A stretch of 64,000 nt of DNA from Alphaproteobacteria bacterium. GTDB taxonomy: Bacteria > Pseudomonadota > Alphaproteobacteria > JANSWW01. Location of the stretch: NCBI GenBank assembly GCA_024743275.1, contig JANSWW010000004.1, forward strand, positions 248,001 through 312,000, written 5' to 3'. Position numbers and translations under genes: made by a program. Position 1 is the first letter of the stretch; each line of letters starts with the position of its first letter. A model generated the notes under the pieces. The model was not told where the DNA came from. It saw only the letters and a list, made by a program, of their open reading frames with translations, and did no database searches. Shown here in pieces: positions 35,945 through 44,234 of the stretch.

Positions 35945-36235
35945 ATGGCAGAGAGCCTTGGCCCCTGCCCGATCTGCGGGCGCGAGATGATGGACGGCCC
36001 CTCGGTCGATCGCCATCACTGGGTCCCGAAGCTGAAGGGCGGGCGGGACATGTCGCCGGTTCACCGGGTCTGCCACAAGAAGATCCACGCCCTGTTTTCG
36101 GAGGCCGAACTGGCGCGCCTGTACAACACGCCGGAGGCCCTGCGGACCCATCCGGAAATCGCCCGCTTCGTCAAATGGCTGGCCAAGAAACCGCCGGAGT
36201 TCAACACCCGCCACGACCTGCCCAGGAAGCGGTAG
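35945..36235 (+). CDS. Small HNH-nuclease-like protein
   Basis: 96 residues. The zinc-finger-type pairs CPIC (C8, C11) and C43/H44, with H24-H25 in DRHHWVPKLKGG and H48, are the H-N-H metal and catalytic positions of YajD-like proteins. It lies eleven bases after the MttB-family gene on the same strand. No phage context. Role unknown; family inference from the motif spacing. Confidence 0.75.
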   Translation: MAESLGPCPICGREMMDGPSVDRHHWVPKLKGGRDMSPVHRVCHKKIHALFSEAELARLYNTPEALRTHPEIARFVKWLAKKPPEFNTRHDLPRKR

Positions 36236-36258
36236 CGGCGACCTCGGTAAGATCACCC

Positions 36259-36588
36259 TCACCCCGCCTTTTTCCGCTTTTTGGTCTGGGCGTCCATATA
36301 GGCGCGCAGGACCGCGTTCATGCGGGTCTGATAGCCCTTGCCGCCCTTCTTGAAGAAGGCGAGGACATCGTTGTCGACGCGGATGGAGATCGCTGTCTTT
36401 TCGAAGGGAAAGCCGAACTCGGCCTTCTCGAACCATTCATCGTCGAGGATCGGTGCTACGTCGGGGTCGTCGGCGATGGCCGCTTCGATCTCTTCATCGG
36501 TCAGGGCGTCGACAGCCTCCCAATCAGTCTTGCCGTCTCTGAGTTTGGGGTCGTCGAGCGATACTCTCTTGATAGTGTCTTCGCTCAT
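36259..36588 (-). CDS. brnA: BrnA-family antitoxin (orphan)
   Basis: 109 residues: an acidic N-terminus (DPKLRDGKTDWEAVDALTDEEIEAAIADD), then DDEWFEKAEFGFPFEKTAISIRVDNDVLAFFKKGGKGYQTRMNAVLRAYMDAQ, the BrnA ribbon-helix-helix-like DNA-binding end. BrnA neutralises the BrnT ribonuclease and represses their operon. Only a C-terminal fragment of brnT remains upstream, so this is a toxin-free antitoxin. No ribosome-binding site is evident beyond the reading frame of the relic. Confidence 0.85.
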   Translation of the reverse strand: MSEDTIKRVSLDDPKLRDGKTDWEAVDALTDEEIEAAIADDPDVAPILDDEWFEKAEFGFPFEKTAISIRVDNDVLAFFKKGGKGYQTRMNAVLRAYMDAQTKKRKKAG

Positions 36589-36628
36589 CTTTCCTCGCCG
36601 GTCGTGCCGAGATCACCCGGATCACCAT
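36524..36628 (-). pseudogene. C-terminal relic of brnT toxin overlapping brnA
   Basis: In a different minus frame, running from 36628 down to the stop at 36524, the sequence reads MVIRVISARPARKDERRHYQES, matching the RIISAR...RRHYEE ending of BrnT toxins. A stop codon lies at 36632-36634 just before it and no upstream BrnT body exists. It overlaps the first 65 bases of brnA, as brnT does in complete loci. The remainder of the toxin has been deleted. Frames and stops are seen directly; the family match is by pattern. Confidence 0.65.
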
Positions 36629-36723
36629 CTGTCAGACTATCTCGTCCGATAGTCCTACCTGCCGCTCGAAATCAGCGCCGTCATGGCAATGTGATCACTG
36701 TGGTGCTCTGGAGGCACTTGGGC

Positions 36724-36747
36724 TTGTATATACGAAAAAATATACAA
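36724..36747 (+). promoter_or_regulatory. Perfect operator-like palindrome before the acyl-CoA ligase operon
   Basis: TTGTATAT (36724-36731), an eight-base spacer, ATATACAA (36740-36747). It lies about 70 bases before the ligase start in AT-rich sequence. Such a repeat is a typical dimeric-repressor site (TetR or similar), but the regulator is not in the window. Confidence 0.5.
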
Positions 36748-36817
36748 ATCCGCAACCTCTTCCCTCCGATTTCACCCCGTGCTTTCCTTCGGCCAACAAA
36801 AACCGAGGGAGGAAGAC

Positions 36818-38431
36818 GTGGCGGGAGAGCCGAGCGACGGGGTGATCAAAGGCGTCATGAATCTCGGGCGGCTGCTGTCGGATATCGCGCGGCGGCGGCC
36901 GGACGATATCGGCCTGGTCCACGGCGAGGAGACGATCACCTGGGGCACCCTCGACGGCCGAGTGAACGCGCTTGTCCAGGGGATGAAGGAGTTGGGTCTT
37001 ACAAAGGGCGACCGGATCCTGTTGGCCGGCGGCAATACCCCGTCCTGGGTCGAGGCGTTTTGGGCGATTCTCAAGCTCGGCAGCTTCGTCGTTCCGGTCA
37101 ATCCGCGTCTCTCCGTACCGGAGATGGCCTATCTCTGCGGCCATTCCGGCTCCAAGGCGATCGTCTACACGGCGGGCTATGAGGAGCATGTGGATGCCAT
37201 GCGGGCCGAGGCGGCCAGCGTCACCCATGTCATCGCCCTGGACGGTCCGCGGGACGGCGAGATCGCCCATACGGATCTGATCGAGAAGCATCTGGGCGCC
37301 GCGCCCTGGGAGGCGGAGGTCACCCGTGACGATCCCTGCTGGCTGTTCTACACCTCCGGGACCACCGGGCGGCCGAAGGCGACCATCCTGACCCACGGCC
37401 AGATGGGCTTTGTGGTGACCAACCATGCGGCCGACCTGATGCCCGGCGTCGGACCGGACGACGCTTCCCTGGTGGTCGCGCCGCTGAGCCACGGGGCCGG
37501 CGTCCATATGCTGCCCAACACGGCCCGGGGTGCGAAGTCGATCCTGCCCGCGACCCCGCGCTTCGATCCGGGCGACTGCCTCAAGCTGATCGAAAAGTGG
37601 CGGGTGACCAACATGTTCACCGTGCCGACCATCGTCAAAATGCTGGTCGAGCATCCGCTGATCGACGAGGTCGACCATTCGAGCCTCAAGCATGTCATCT
37701 ATGCCGGGGCGCCGATGTACCGCGCTGACCAGAAACACGCCCTGGAAAAGCTCGGCAAAGTACTGGTGCAGTATTACGGCCTGGGCGAGGTCACCGGGAA
37801 CATCACGGTGCTACCCGCCCGGGAGCATCATATCGATGACGATCATCCGGACTTCCGACCCGGAAGCTGCGGTTATCCCCGGCTCGCCATGGAAATCGCG
37901 ATCAAGGACGCGGACGGCACCCGCCTTGGCCCCGACGCACGGGGCGAGATCTGTGTGCGCGGCCCGGCGGTCTTCGCCGGCTATTACAATAATCGCGAGG
38001 CGACCGCGAAGGCGCTGATCGACGGCTGGTTCCACACCGGCGATCTCGGCTATCTCGACCGCCAGGGCTATCTCTACATCACCGGGCGGGCCTCGGACAT
38101 GTACATCTCCGGCGGCTCCAACGTGTATCCCCGCGATGCGGAGGAGGTGCTGCTGACCCACCCGGCCGTCAACGAGATCGCCATCCTCGGCGTGGCGGAC
38201 CCGAAAATGGGCGAGAGCGGGGTCGCGGTCGTGGTGCTGGAGAGGGGGCGGAGCACCGACGAGGCGGAACTGCTCGGCTATCTCGACGGCAGGCTCGCCA
38301 AATACAAATGGCCGCGACGGATTTTCTTCTGGTCCGAATTGCCGAAGTCGGGCTATGGCAAGGTACCGAAACACCAAATCCGCAAGGAGTTGTTCGCGCG
38401 GGGCGAGCTTGTCGAGGGGGAGGGCGTTTGA
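36818..38431 (+). CDS. Acyl-CoA synthetase (AMP-binding ligase)
   Basis: 537 residues of the ANL superfamily. The A3 motif FYTSGTTGRPKA, A5 QYYGLGEVTG, A7 WFHTGDLGYLD, A8 GRASDMYISGGSNVYP and the terminal lysine near SGYGKVPKHQ are all present. It would form acyl-AMP and then acyl-CoA from a carboxylic acid. A GAGGGAGGAAG site supports the GTG at 36818, which is taken as start. The stop overlaps the first PPC gene by one base. Substrate unknown; motif set suits fatty or aryl acids. Confidence 0.87.
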   Translation: MAGEPSDGVIKGVMNLGRLLSDIARRRPDDIGLVHGEETITWGTLDGRVNALVQGMKELGLTKGDRILLAGGNTPSWVEAFWAILKLGSFVVPVNPRLSVPEMAYLCGHSGSKAIVYTAGYEEHVDAMRAEAASVTHVIALDGPRDGEIAHTDLIEKHLGAAPWEAEVTRDDPCWLFYTSGTTGRPKATILTHGQMGFVVTNHAADLMPGVGPDDASLVVAPLSHGAGVHMLPNTARGAKSILPATPRFDPGDCLKLIEKWRVTNMFTVPTIVKMLVEHPLIDEVDHSSLKHVIYAGAPMYRADQKHALEKLGKVLVQYYGLGEVTGNITVLPAREHHIDDDHPDFRPGSCGYPRLAMEIAIKDADGTRLGPDARGEICVRGPAVFAGYYNNREATAKALIDGWFHTGDLGYLDRQGYLYITGRASDMYISGGSNVYPRDAEEVLLTHPAVNEIAILGVADPKMGESGVAVVVLERGRSTDEAELLGYLDGRLAKYKWPRRIFFWSELPKSGYGKVPKHQIRKELFARGELVEGEGV

Positions 38432-38955
38432 TGCGCACGCTGAAGCAGCCGGGGCCGGTGTCCCAGCCGCGGCGGGTGGTCCGGAAGGGGGCGCTCGGCG
38501 GGCGACTGCATGTGACGCTCACCGACGGCGACCTCTTGGAGGGGCTGCGCGACGCCTTGACCGGCGCCGGTGTCGACCGAGCCGGGATCAAGCTGCTCGG
38601 TGGGACCCTCGACGGCTTCTGGTACATGACGGGCATGGTCGATCCAACCGGCGCGCGGGTCGCGACCTATGGCGAGCCGACCGTGCTTGAGGGGCCGGTG
38701 ACGCTGGTGTCAGGCGATGCGATCCTCGGGGCCGGACCGGAGGGCGAACCGCTGGTCCACTGTCACGCGGTCCTGGTCGACGGCGACGGCAAGCTCCATG
38801 GCGGCCATGTGGTGCCGGGCAAAGCGCCGGTCGGGCTGGTGACCGCCGTCGCGACCGTGACCGAGGGCGTCGGGTTCGAGGTCGGCCGCGACGACGAAAC
38901 CAACTACGCCATCTTTCAGGCAACTGGCTTTCGGGCAACCGGAGCCGCCCCATGA
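38431..38955 (+). CDS. PPC/DUF296-domain protein with intact histidine cluster
   Basis: 174 residues. The PPC (DUF296) fold is indicated by LHVTLTDGDLLEGLRDAL and GPVTLVSGDAILG, and the ligand cluster is conserved as H110, H112 and H126 (LVHCHAVL and KLHGGHVVPG). In the PPC family these histidines bind a metal in trimers. It begins inside the stop codon of the ligase gene and overlaps the following PPC gene by four bases. Its role in an acyl-CoA-ligase operon is undefined. Confidence 0.75.
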   Translation: MRTLKQPGPVSQPRRVVRKGALGGRLHVTLTDGDLLEGLRDALTGAGVDRAGIKLLGGTLDGFWYMTGMVDPTGARVATYGEPTVLEGPVTLVSGDAILGAGPEGEPLVHCHAVLVDGDGKLHGGHVVPGKAPVGLVTAVATVTEGVGFEVGRDDETNYAIFQATGFRATGAAP

Positions 38956-39311
38956 GCACGGTGACCCCCTTCGAGACCGCCGGCACCCTGGTCGTCCGCC
39001 TGAAGCCCAACGAGGATCTCGTCACCGGTGTCGAAGCGGCCTGCCGGGAAGCCGGCGTGGCGCGCGCCCTGGTCCGCTCGGGTGTCGGCAGCCTGGTCGA
39101 CGCGGCGCTGTCCTATGGAGAGGGCAAGCGCGTCGACGTCACCGGCCCCGGCATCGAAATCCTCACCCTGATCGGCGAGATCCGAGACGGCGAAGCCCAT
39201 CTGACCGGGACCATCGCGGATCAGGAAGCCAACATCTTCGGTGGCCGTTTCGTCCCCGACGCCAACCCGATCTGCATCACCCTCGAGCTTGTCCTGGAGG
39301 TTGTGGCGTGA
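38952..39311 (+). CDS. Second PPC/DUF296-domain protein, ligand residues altered
   Basis: 119 residues and the same fold as the protein upstream: LVVRLKPNEDLVTGVEAACREAGVARALV, IEILTLIGEI, and AHLTGTIADQEANIFGGRFVPD. The ligand positions read H83, T85 and R99 instead of three histidines, so the metal site is probably lost. The pair may form a mixed trimer. It overlaps the first PPC gene by four bases (ATGA). Confidence 0.75.
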   Translation: MSTVTPFETAGTLVVRLKPNEDLVTGVEAACREAGVARALVRSGVGSLVDAALSYGEGKRVDVTGPGIEILTLIGEIRDGEAHLTGTIADQEANIFGGRFVPDANPICITLELVLEVVA

Positions 39312-39319
39312 TGTTTCTT

Positions 39320-39412
39320 CTCCCCCGCATCCCAGCCTTCTCCCCGAGGGGAGAAGGAACTGAAGCCGCCTTCAATCGGCTCCCTCGCCCCGGGGAGAGG
39401 GTTGGGTGAGGG
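39320..39412. repeat. Intergenic palindromic repeat block (CCTTCTCCCC / CCCTCTCC type)
   Basis: A 10-bp stem CCTTCTCCCC and GGGGAGAAGG with a 2-base loop (about 39336-39357), then a second inverted pair around CCCCGGGGAGAGGG. It shares the CTCTCCC core with the repeat at 541-580. It lies between the second PPC gene and acuI and may terminate the ligase transcript. Confidence 0.6.
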
Positions 39413-39470
39413 GATCGATCCGCCTCGAAAAACAGCAACAACCGGTACCATTCGCCAAAGGAGCCCAGAC

Positions 39471-40472
39471 ATGACCGACAGCTTCCGTGCCATCGTCCTC
39501 GAGGAAGCCGAAAAGGGCTGCACCCTCCACTACAAGGATCTGACCGACGCCGACCTGCCGACCACCGGTGACGGCGACGTGACGGTCCGGGTGACCCATT
39601 CGACGCTCAACTATAAGGACGGCATGGTGATGGGCGGGATCGGCCGTCTGGTCCGGCAATATCCCCACGTCCCCGGCGTCGACTTCTCCGGTGTGGTCGA
39701 GGCCTCCGACCATCCCGACTACAAGGCCGGCGACGAGGTGATCCTGACCGGCTGGCGGGTCGGGGAATGGCATTGGGGCGGCTATGCCGGCAAGGCCCGG
39801 GTCAAGGGCGATTGGCTGGTGCCCTGTCCGAAGGAGATCGGACTGGAGCGGGCGATGGCGGTCGGGACCGCCGGCTTTACGGCGATGCTGGCGGTGATCG
39901 CGCTGGAGAAGCATGGGGCCGCCCCGGACAAGGGCGAGCTGCTGGTCACCGGCGGGGCCGGCGGCGTCGGCTCTGTCGCTGTCTCGATCCTTGCCAAGCT
40001 CGGCTACGACGTCGCCGCGTCGACCGGTCGACCGGAGCAGGCGGAGTATTTGAAAGCGCTCGGCGCGAAGACGATCATCGACCGGGCCGAACTCTCCGAG
40101 GAGCCGAAGCGGCCGCTCAACAAGGAGCGTTTCCAGTCGGCCATCGACAATGTCGGCGGCGGCACCATGGCCAATGTGTTGACCCAGATCGCCTATCGCG
40201 GCTCCGTGGCGGCGGTCGGACTGGCCGGCGGCAATGTGCTCAACACGACGGTCCTGCCCTTCCTGCTGCGTGGAGTGAACATTCTCGGCATCGACAGCGT
40301 CCTCTGCCCAAAGGAGGAGCGGATGGCCGCCTGGTCGCGATTGGCGACGGATCTGCCCTTCGAGGCGCTGGACAGCACGGTCACCAAGGCGACGCTCGAC
40401 GATCTGCCCGATCTCGGCAAGGCGATCCTCAAGGGTCAGGTTCGCGGCCGGACGGTGGTGGAGATCGGCTGA
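39471..40472 (+). CDS. acuI: Acrylyl-CoA reductase-type oxidoreductase (AcuI/YhdH family)
   Basis: 333 residues of the MDR (zinc-independent) superfamily. The AcuI pattern is recognisable: STLNYKDGMVMGGIG, VPGVDFSGVV, WHWGGYAGKARV, and the nucleotide-binding LLVTGGAGGVGSVAVSILAKLGYDV. AcuI-type enzymes reduce acrylyl-CoA to propionyl-CoA with NADPH, which fits a propionyl-CoA synthetase fragment at 1-525. AAAGGAG precedes the ATG. Three bases separate it from the amidase gene, so they are coexpressed. Confidence 0.9.
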   Translation: MTDSFRAIVLEEAEKGCTLHYKDLTDADLPTTGDGDVTVRVTHSTLNYKDGMVMGGIGRLVRQYPHVPGVDFSGVVEASDHPDYKAGDEVILTGWRVGEWHWGGYAGKARVKGDWLVPCPKEIGLERAMAVGTAGFTAMLAVIALEKHGAAPDKGELLVTGGAGGVGSVAVSILAKLGYDVAASTGRPEQAEYLKALGAKTIIDRAELSEEPKRPLNKERFQSAIDNVGGGTMANVLTQIAYRGSVAAVGLAGGNVLNTTVLPFLLRGVNILGIDSVLCPKEERMAAWSRLATDLPFEALDSTVTKATLDDLPDLGKAILKGQVRGRTVVEIG

Positions 40473-40474
40473 CC

Positions 40475-41656
40475 ATGGCGACGGCGGCGGAACTCGGCTG
40501 TCTGGTTCCGGGTGGGGAGATCCGCGTCGAGGGGGCCGCGGAAGGACCGCTCAAGGGTGTCACTTTCGTTGCCAAGGATATCTTCGATGTCGCGGGAACC
40601 ATCACGAGCTGCGGCAACCCGACCTGGGCCTCGACCCATGGCGGGCCCGCCCGCAAACATGCCTGGGCGGTCCAGAAATTGTTGGATGCCGGCGCCCCGC
40701 TGGTCGGGAAGTCGGTGACCGATCAACTCGCCTTTTCGATCTTCGGCGAGAACTTCCATCACGGCACGCCGCGCAACGCCGCCGCCCCCGACCGTCAACC
40801 CGGCGGGTCGTCCTCCGGCTCGGCATCCGCGGTCGCCGGCAAGTTCAGCGCGGTGGGGCTCGGCACCGATACCGGCGGATCGGTCCGCATCCCGGCGAGC
40901 TATAACGGCATCATCGGCCTGCGCCCGACCCATGGCATCCTGCCGACGGACGGTGTGATGGATCTGGCGGCGAGCTTCGACACGGTGGGCTGGTTCGCCC
41001 GGTCCGCCAATCTGTTCGCCCGGGTCGGCGACGTGCTGTTGCCGGAACAGGAGCGCATTCCCCCACGACGGTTCCTGATCGCAGAGGATCTTTTCGAGGC
41101 GGCCGATCCGGCGGTGCGCGACGCGGTCCTGCCCAAGGCGGAGGAATTGGCGGCCCGGCTCGGCGGCAAGAAGTACGCCCGGGTGGCGACGGAGGCGTTG
41201 GGCGGCCTCGACGGCCTGGGAGCCGCGTTCCGGACGTTGCAACTGACCGAGATCTGGAAGACCCACGGCGACTGGATCGAGCGGGAGAAGCCGGAGTTCG
41301 GTCCGAAGGTGGCACCCAACTTCGCCGCCGCCAAACAGGTCTTCGAAACCGAGGATCCCGCCCCTGCGCGGGCGCTACGCGAACGGGTGAAGGACCGGGT
41401 CGCGGCCCTGCTCGATCCGGGCGACATGCTGGTCTTTCCGACCGCTCCCTTCCCGGCGCCGAAGCTCGGTCAGAGTTTCGAGGAATTGGCCGAGGTGCGC
41501 CCCCGGGTGATGCGGCTGACCTGCCTCAGCGGGCTCAGCGGAATTCCGCAACTGAGCCTGCCCGCCGGCGTTGTTGATGGAGCCCCCATCGGGCTGTCCA
41601 TCGCCACCCTATGGCATGGCGACCGGTTTCTCGTCCGGACGTTCTGCGGCGGGTGA
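40475..41656 (+). CDS. Amidase-signature family hydrolase
   Basis: 393 residues. The Ser-cisSer-Lys triad is present: K34 in FVAKDIFD, cis-Ser S112 in GGSSSGSA, and nucleophile S136 in TDTGGSVRIPA. Enzymes of this family hydrolyse amides or act in GatA-like or AtzF-like roles; the shorter C-terminal part suggests a small-amide hydrolase. The start lies three bases after the acuI stop. Converges closely with apt (five bases apart). Confidence 0.88.
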   Translation: MATAAELGCLVPGGEIRVEGAAEGPLKGVTFVAKDIFDVAGTITSCGNPTWASTHGGPARKHAWAVQKLLDAGAPLVGKSVTDQLAFSIFGENFHHGTPRNAAAPDRQPGGSSSGSASAVAGKFSAVGLGTDTGGSVRIPASYNGIIGLRPTHGILPTDGVMDLAASFDTVGWFARSANLFARVGDVLLPEQERIPPRRFLIAEDLFEAADPAVRDAVLPKAEELAARLGGKKYARVATEALGGLDGLGAAFRTLQLTEIWKTHGDWIEREKPEFGPKVAPNFAAAKQVFETEDPAPARALRERVKDRVAALLDPGDMLVFPTAPFPAPKLGQSFEELAEVRPRVMRLTCLSGLSGIPQLSLPAGVVDGAPIGLSIATLWHGDRFLVRTFCGG

Positions 41657-41661
41657 GAGGG

Positions 41662-42180
41662 TTATTCGTCGTACTGCACGAGGGTGGTGACCGGGAAGGG
41701 CACGTTCTTGCGGCCTTCCAGGAAATTGAGCTCGATGATGCAGGCGGCCGCCGGCACCTCGGCGCCGATCTGGTTGATGAGGTTGCCCGCCGCGGCCATG
41801 GTTCCGCCGGTGGCGAGCAGATCGTCGACGATCACGACGCGCTGGCCCGCCTGGATTCGGCCTTCCTGCACCTCGATGGTGTCGGAGCCGTATTCGAGGT
41901 CATAGGTCAGGCCCGTCGTATTACCCGGCAGCTTGCCTTTCTTGCGCACCATGACGAAGCCGCAATTGAGCTTGAGGGCCAGGGGGGCCGCCACCAGGAA
42001 ACCCCGGCTCTCGATCCCCGCCAGAACGTCCGGTTTGTGGGCGGCCACGATCTCCGCCAGCCGGTCGATGGTCACCATCCAGGCGTAGGGATCCGCCAGC
42101 AGGCTGGAGATGTCGTAGAACAGAATGCCCGGCTTCGGGAAATCGGGGATGGCGTCGATATGGTCTTTGAGGTCGATCAT
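41662..42180 (-). CDS. apt: Adenine phosphoribosyltransferase
   Basis: 172 residues, normal Apt length. The PRPP-binding loop is [16 protein letters not shown], the adenine-loop [14 protein letters not shown] and VRKKGKLP follow the family pattern. It salvages adenine to AMP. The ATG at 42180 is preferred; a longer in-frame start adds a basic non-family stretch and has a weaker site. Monocistronic; converges with the amidase gene. Confidence 0.96.
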   Translation of the reverse strand: MIDLKDHIDAIPDFPKPGILFYDISSLLADPYAWMVTIDRLAEIVAAHKPDVLAGIESRGFLVAAPLALKLNCGFVMVRKKGKLPGNTTGLTYDLEYGSDTIEVQEGRIQAGQRVVIVDDLLATGGTMAAAGNLINQIGAEVPAAACIIELNFLEGRKNVPFPVTTLVQYDE

Positions 42181-42281
42181 CACGGCTCCGGACGGGGAGA
42201 AAAAGGCGAGGGGTGACTTATCCTTATTCGCACGTAAGGTAAACCTCGACAACGGATGCATAAACCTGGATCGTCGCCGTC

Positions 42282-43451
42282 ATGTCGATCGTAAACGAGC
42301 ATTTCGACCCAGCGGGAGGCGCCGATCAGGCCGCCGTGAGCTGGGAAATGCGGGGTGAGGGGCTGCATGTCCGGGCGTCCGGGACATGGACCATCGCGAC
42401 CGTCGGAACCCTCGACGCCAAAATCCGAAAAGCCCGCGAACTGAACGAGGCCCGGCGGGTCATCGTCGATGCCGTCGACATCGTCCATGTGGACACGGCG
42501 GGGGCCTGGCTGCTGCGCCGACTGGTGCGCACGGCGGAGGAAAACGGCGGCGGCGGCGATGTGGTCAATCTCGACGCACGCTTCGAGCGGCTTCTGGCCC
42601 TGGCCGGTCATGTGGGCCAGCCGGACCGGATCGCCCCCCCGCCCCGGCTCTTCATCGTCAAGCTGTTGGAGGAAATCGGCGAGGGCGCCTTCCATGCCTA
42701 CCGGCAGGGGCGCGATCTGCTTGGCTTCATCGGTCTCGTGACCGTCAAGCTGATGCACGTGATCGTCAATCCGCGCCGGATCCGGGGCACGGCCCTGGTC
42801 AATCAGATCGAGGAAGTCGGGCTCAACGCCCTGCCGATCGTCGGCCTGCTCAACCTTCTGGTGGGCGTGGTCCTCGCCTATCAGGGCGCCGACCAGCTCG
42901 CCCGCTTCGGGGCGGAGATCTTCACCGTGAACCTGCTCGCCGTCTCGGTGCTGCGGGAGATTGGGGTGCTGATCACGTCGATCATTGTCGCCGGCCGCTC
43001 GGGCAGCGCCTTCACCGCGCAGATCGGCACCATGAAGGTCAACCAGGAAATCGACGCCATGCAGACCATCGGTCTCGATCCGATCGAGGTTCTGGTGGTG
43101 CCGAGGATGATCGCCCTGATCATAGCGCTGCCGCTTCTCACCTTCTTCGCGATGATCATGGGATTGTTCGGCGGCGGCCTCGTTTCCGTGCTGCTGCTCG
43201 ATCTCTCGGTCACCCAGTTCACCACCCAGCTTCTCGACGCGGCGACCATCGAGACCATGCTGGTCGGCCTCGTGAAGGCCCCGGTCTTCGCCAGCCTCAT
43301 CGCCCTGGTCGGGTGCTTCGAGGGCCTGCGGGTGTCCGGCAGCGCCGACAGCGTCGGACGGCTCACCACCCAGTCGGTCGTCGAATCGATCTTCCTGGTG
43401 ATCGTGTTCGACGCCGCCTTCTCCATCGTCTTCTCCATTCTCGGGATCTAA
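42282..43451 (+). CDS. mlaE: Mla-type ABC transporter permease with STAS domain
   Basis: 389 residues. An N-terminal STAS-like domain (about 20-120, VIVDAVDIVHVDTAGAWLLRR) is fused to an MlaE-type permease (about 150-385) with NQIEEVGLNALPIVGLLNLLVGVV, REIGVLITSIIVAGRSGSAFTAQIGTMKVNQEIDAM and the conserved NGID-type helix. It is the inner-membrane channel of a lipid-transport (Mla/Mce) complex, formed with the ATPase, MCE protein and lipoprotein encoded next. The STAS fusion replaces a separate MlaB protein, which is normal in alphaproteobacteria. Confidence 0.93.
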   Translation: MSIVNEHFDPAGGADQAAVSWEMRGEGLHVRASGTWTIATVGTLDAKIRKARELNEARRVIVDAVDIVHVDTAGAWLLRRLVRTAEENGGGGDVVNLDARFERLLALAGHVGQPDRIAPPPRLFIVKLLEEIGEGAFHAYRQGRDLLGFIGLVTVKLMHVIVNPRRIRGTALVNQIEEVGLNALPIVGLLNLLVGVVLAYQGADQLARFGAEIFTVNLLAVSVLREIGVLITSIIVAGRSGSAFTAQIGTMKVNQEIDAMQTIGLDPIEVLVVPRMIALIIALPLLTFFAMIMGLFGGGLVSVLLLDLSVTQFTTQLLDAATIETMLVGLVKAPVFASLIALVGCFEGLRVSGSADSVGRLTTQSVVESIFLVIVFDAAFSIVFSILGI

Positions 43452-43455
43452 CGCC

Positions 43456-44223
43456 ATGGTCGACGACCTCGTCATCGATGTCCGCCACCTGACGACCCGG
43501 TTCGGCAGCAAGACGATCCACGACGATCTGACCTTTCAGGTCCGGCGGGGCGAGGTGATGGGGCTGGTCGGCGGGTCGGGGACCGGAAAATCCGTCCTCC
43601 TGAAGTCCATTGTCGGGCTGATGAGGCCGCATGCCGCCGATATCACGATCCTCGGCGAGCATGTGTCGGCCGACCCGTCGGGCTATGATCGATTGCGCGG
43701 CCGATGGGGCATGCTGTTCCAGGACGGGGCCCTCTTCAGCTCGCTGACCGTCGGACAGAACGTCCAGGTGCCGATGCTGGAGCGGGGCGGCATGTCGCAA
43801 GCGCTGATCAACGAGTTGATCGCCCTCAAGATCGACATGGTGGGGCTGCCCGCCGATGCCTGCCCGAAATATCCCTCCGAACTTTCCGGCGGCATGCGAA
43901 AGCGGGCCGGACTCGCCCGGTCGCTGGCGCTCGACCCGGAGATCCTGTTTCTGGACGAGCCGACCGCCGGGCTCGACCCGATCGGGGCGGCGGCCTTCGA
44001 CCATCTGATCCGCGATCTGAGCGACAGTCTTGGGCTGACCGTCGTCATGATCACCCATGATCTGGATTCGCTGGCGGCGATCTGCGACCGGATTTCGGTC
44101 CTGATCGACAAGAAGGTCGTCGTCGGCACCATGGCCGAGCTGACCGCCCATCCCCATCCCTGGATTCAGTCCTATTTCCATGGCGAGCGGGCCCGGGCGG
44201 CGTTTGCGGAAACGGTAGGATAG
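43456..44223 (+). CDS. mlaF: Mla-type ABC transporter ATP-binding protein
   Basis: 255 residues. Walker A is GGSGTGKSV, signature ELSGGMRKRAGLARSLALDP, Walker B ILFLDEPTAGLDP and the H-loop MITHDLD. The C-terminal tail is short as in MlaF. It powers the lipid transporter together with the permease four bases upstream and the MCE protein downstream. The LSGGM form is typical of MlaF rather than other ABC ATPases. Confidence 0.94.
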   Translation: MVDDLVIDVRHLTTRFGSKTIHDDLTFQVRRGEVMGLVGGSGTGKSVLLKSIVGLMRPHAADITILGEHVSADPSGYDRLRGRWGMLFQDGALFSSLTVGQNVQVPMLERGGMSQALINELIALKIDMVGLPADACPKYPSELSGGMRKRAGLARSLALDPEILFLDEPTAGLDPIGAAAFDHLIRDLSDSLGLTVVMITHDLDSLAAICDRISVLIDKKVVVGTMAELTAHPHPWIQSYFHGERARAAFAETVG

Positions 44224-44234
44224 GAGGAAGCGGA

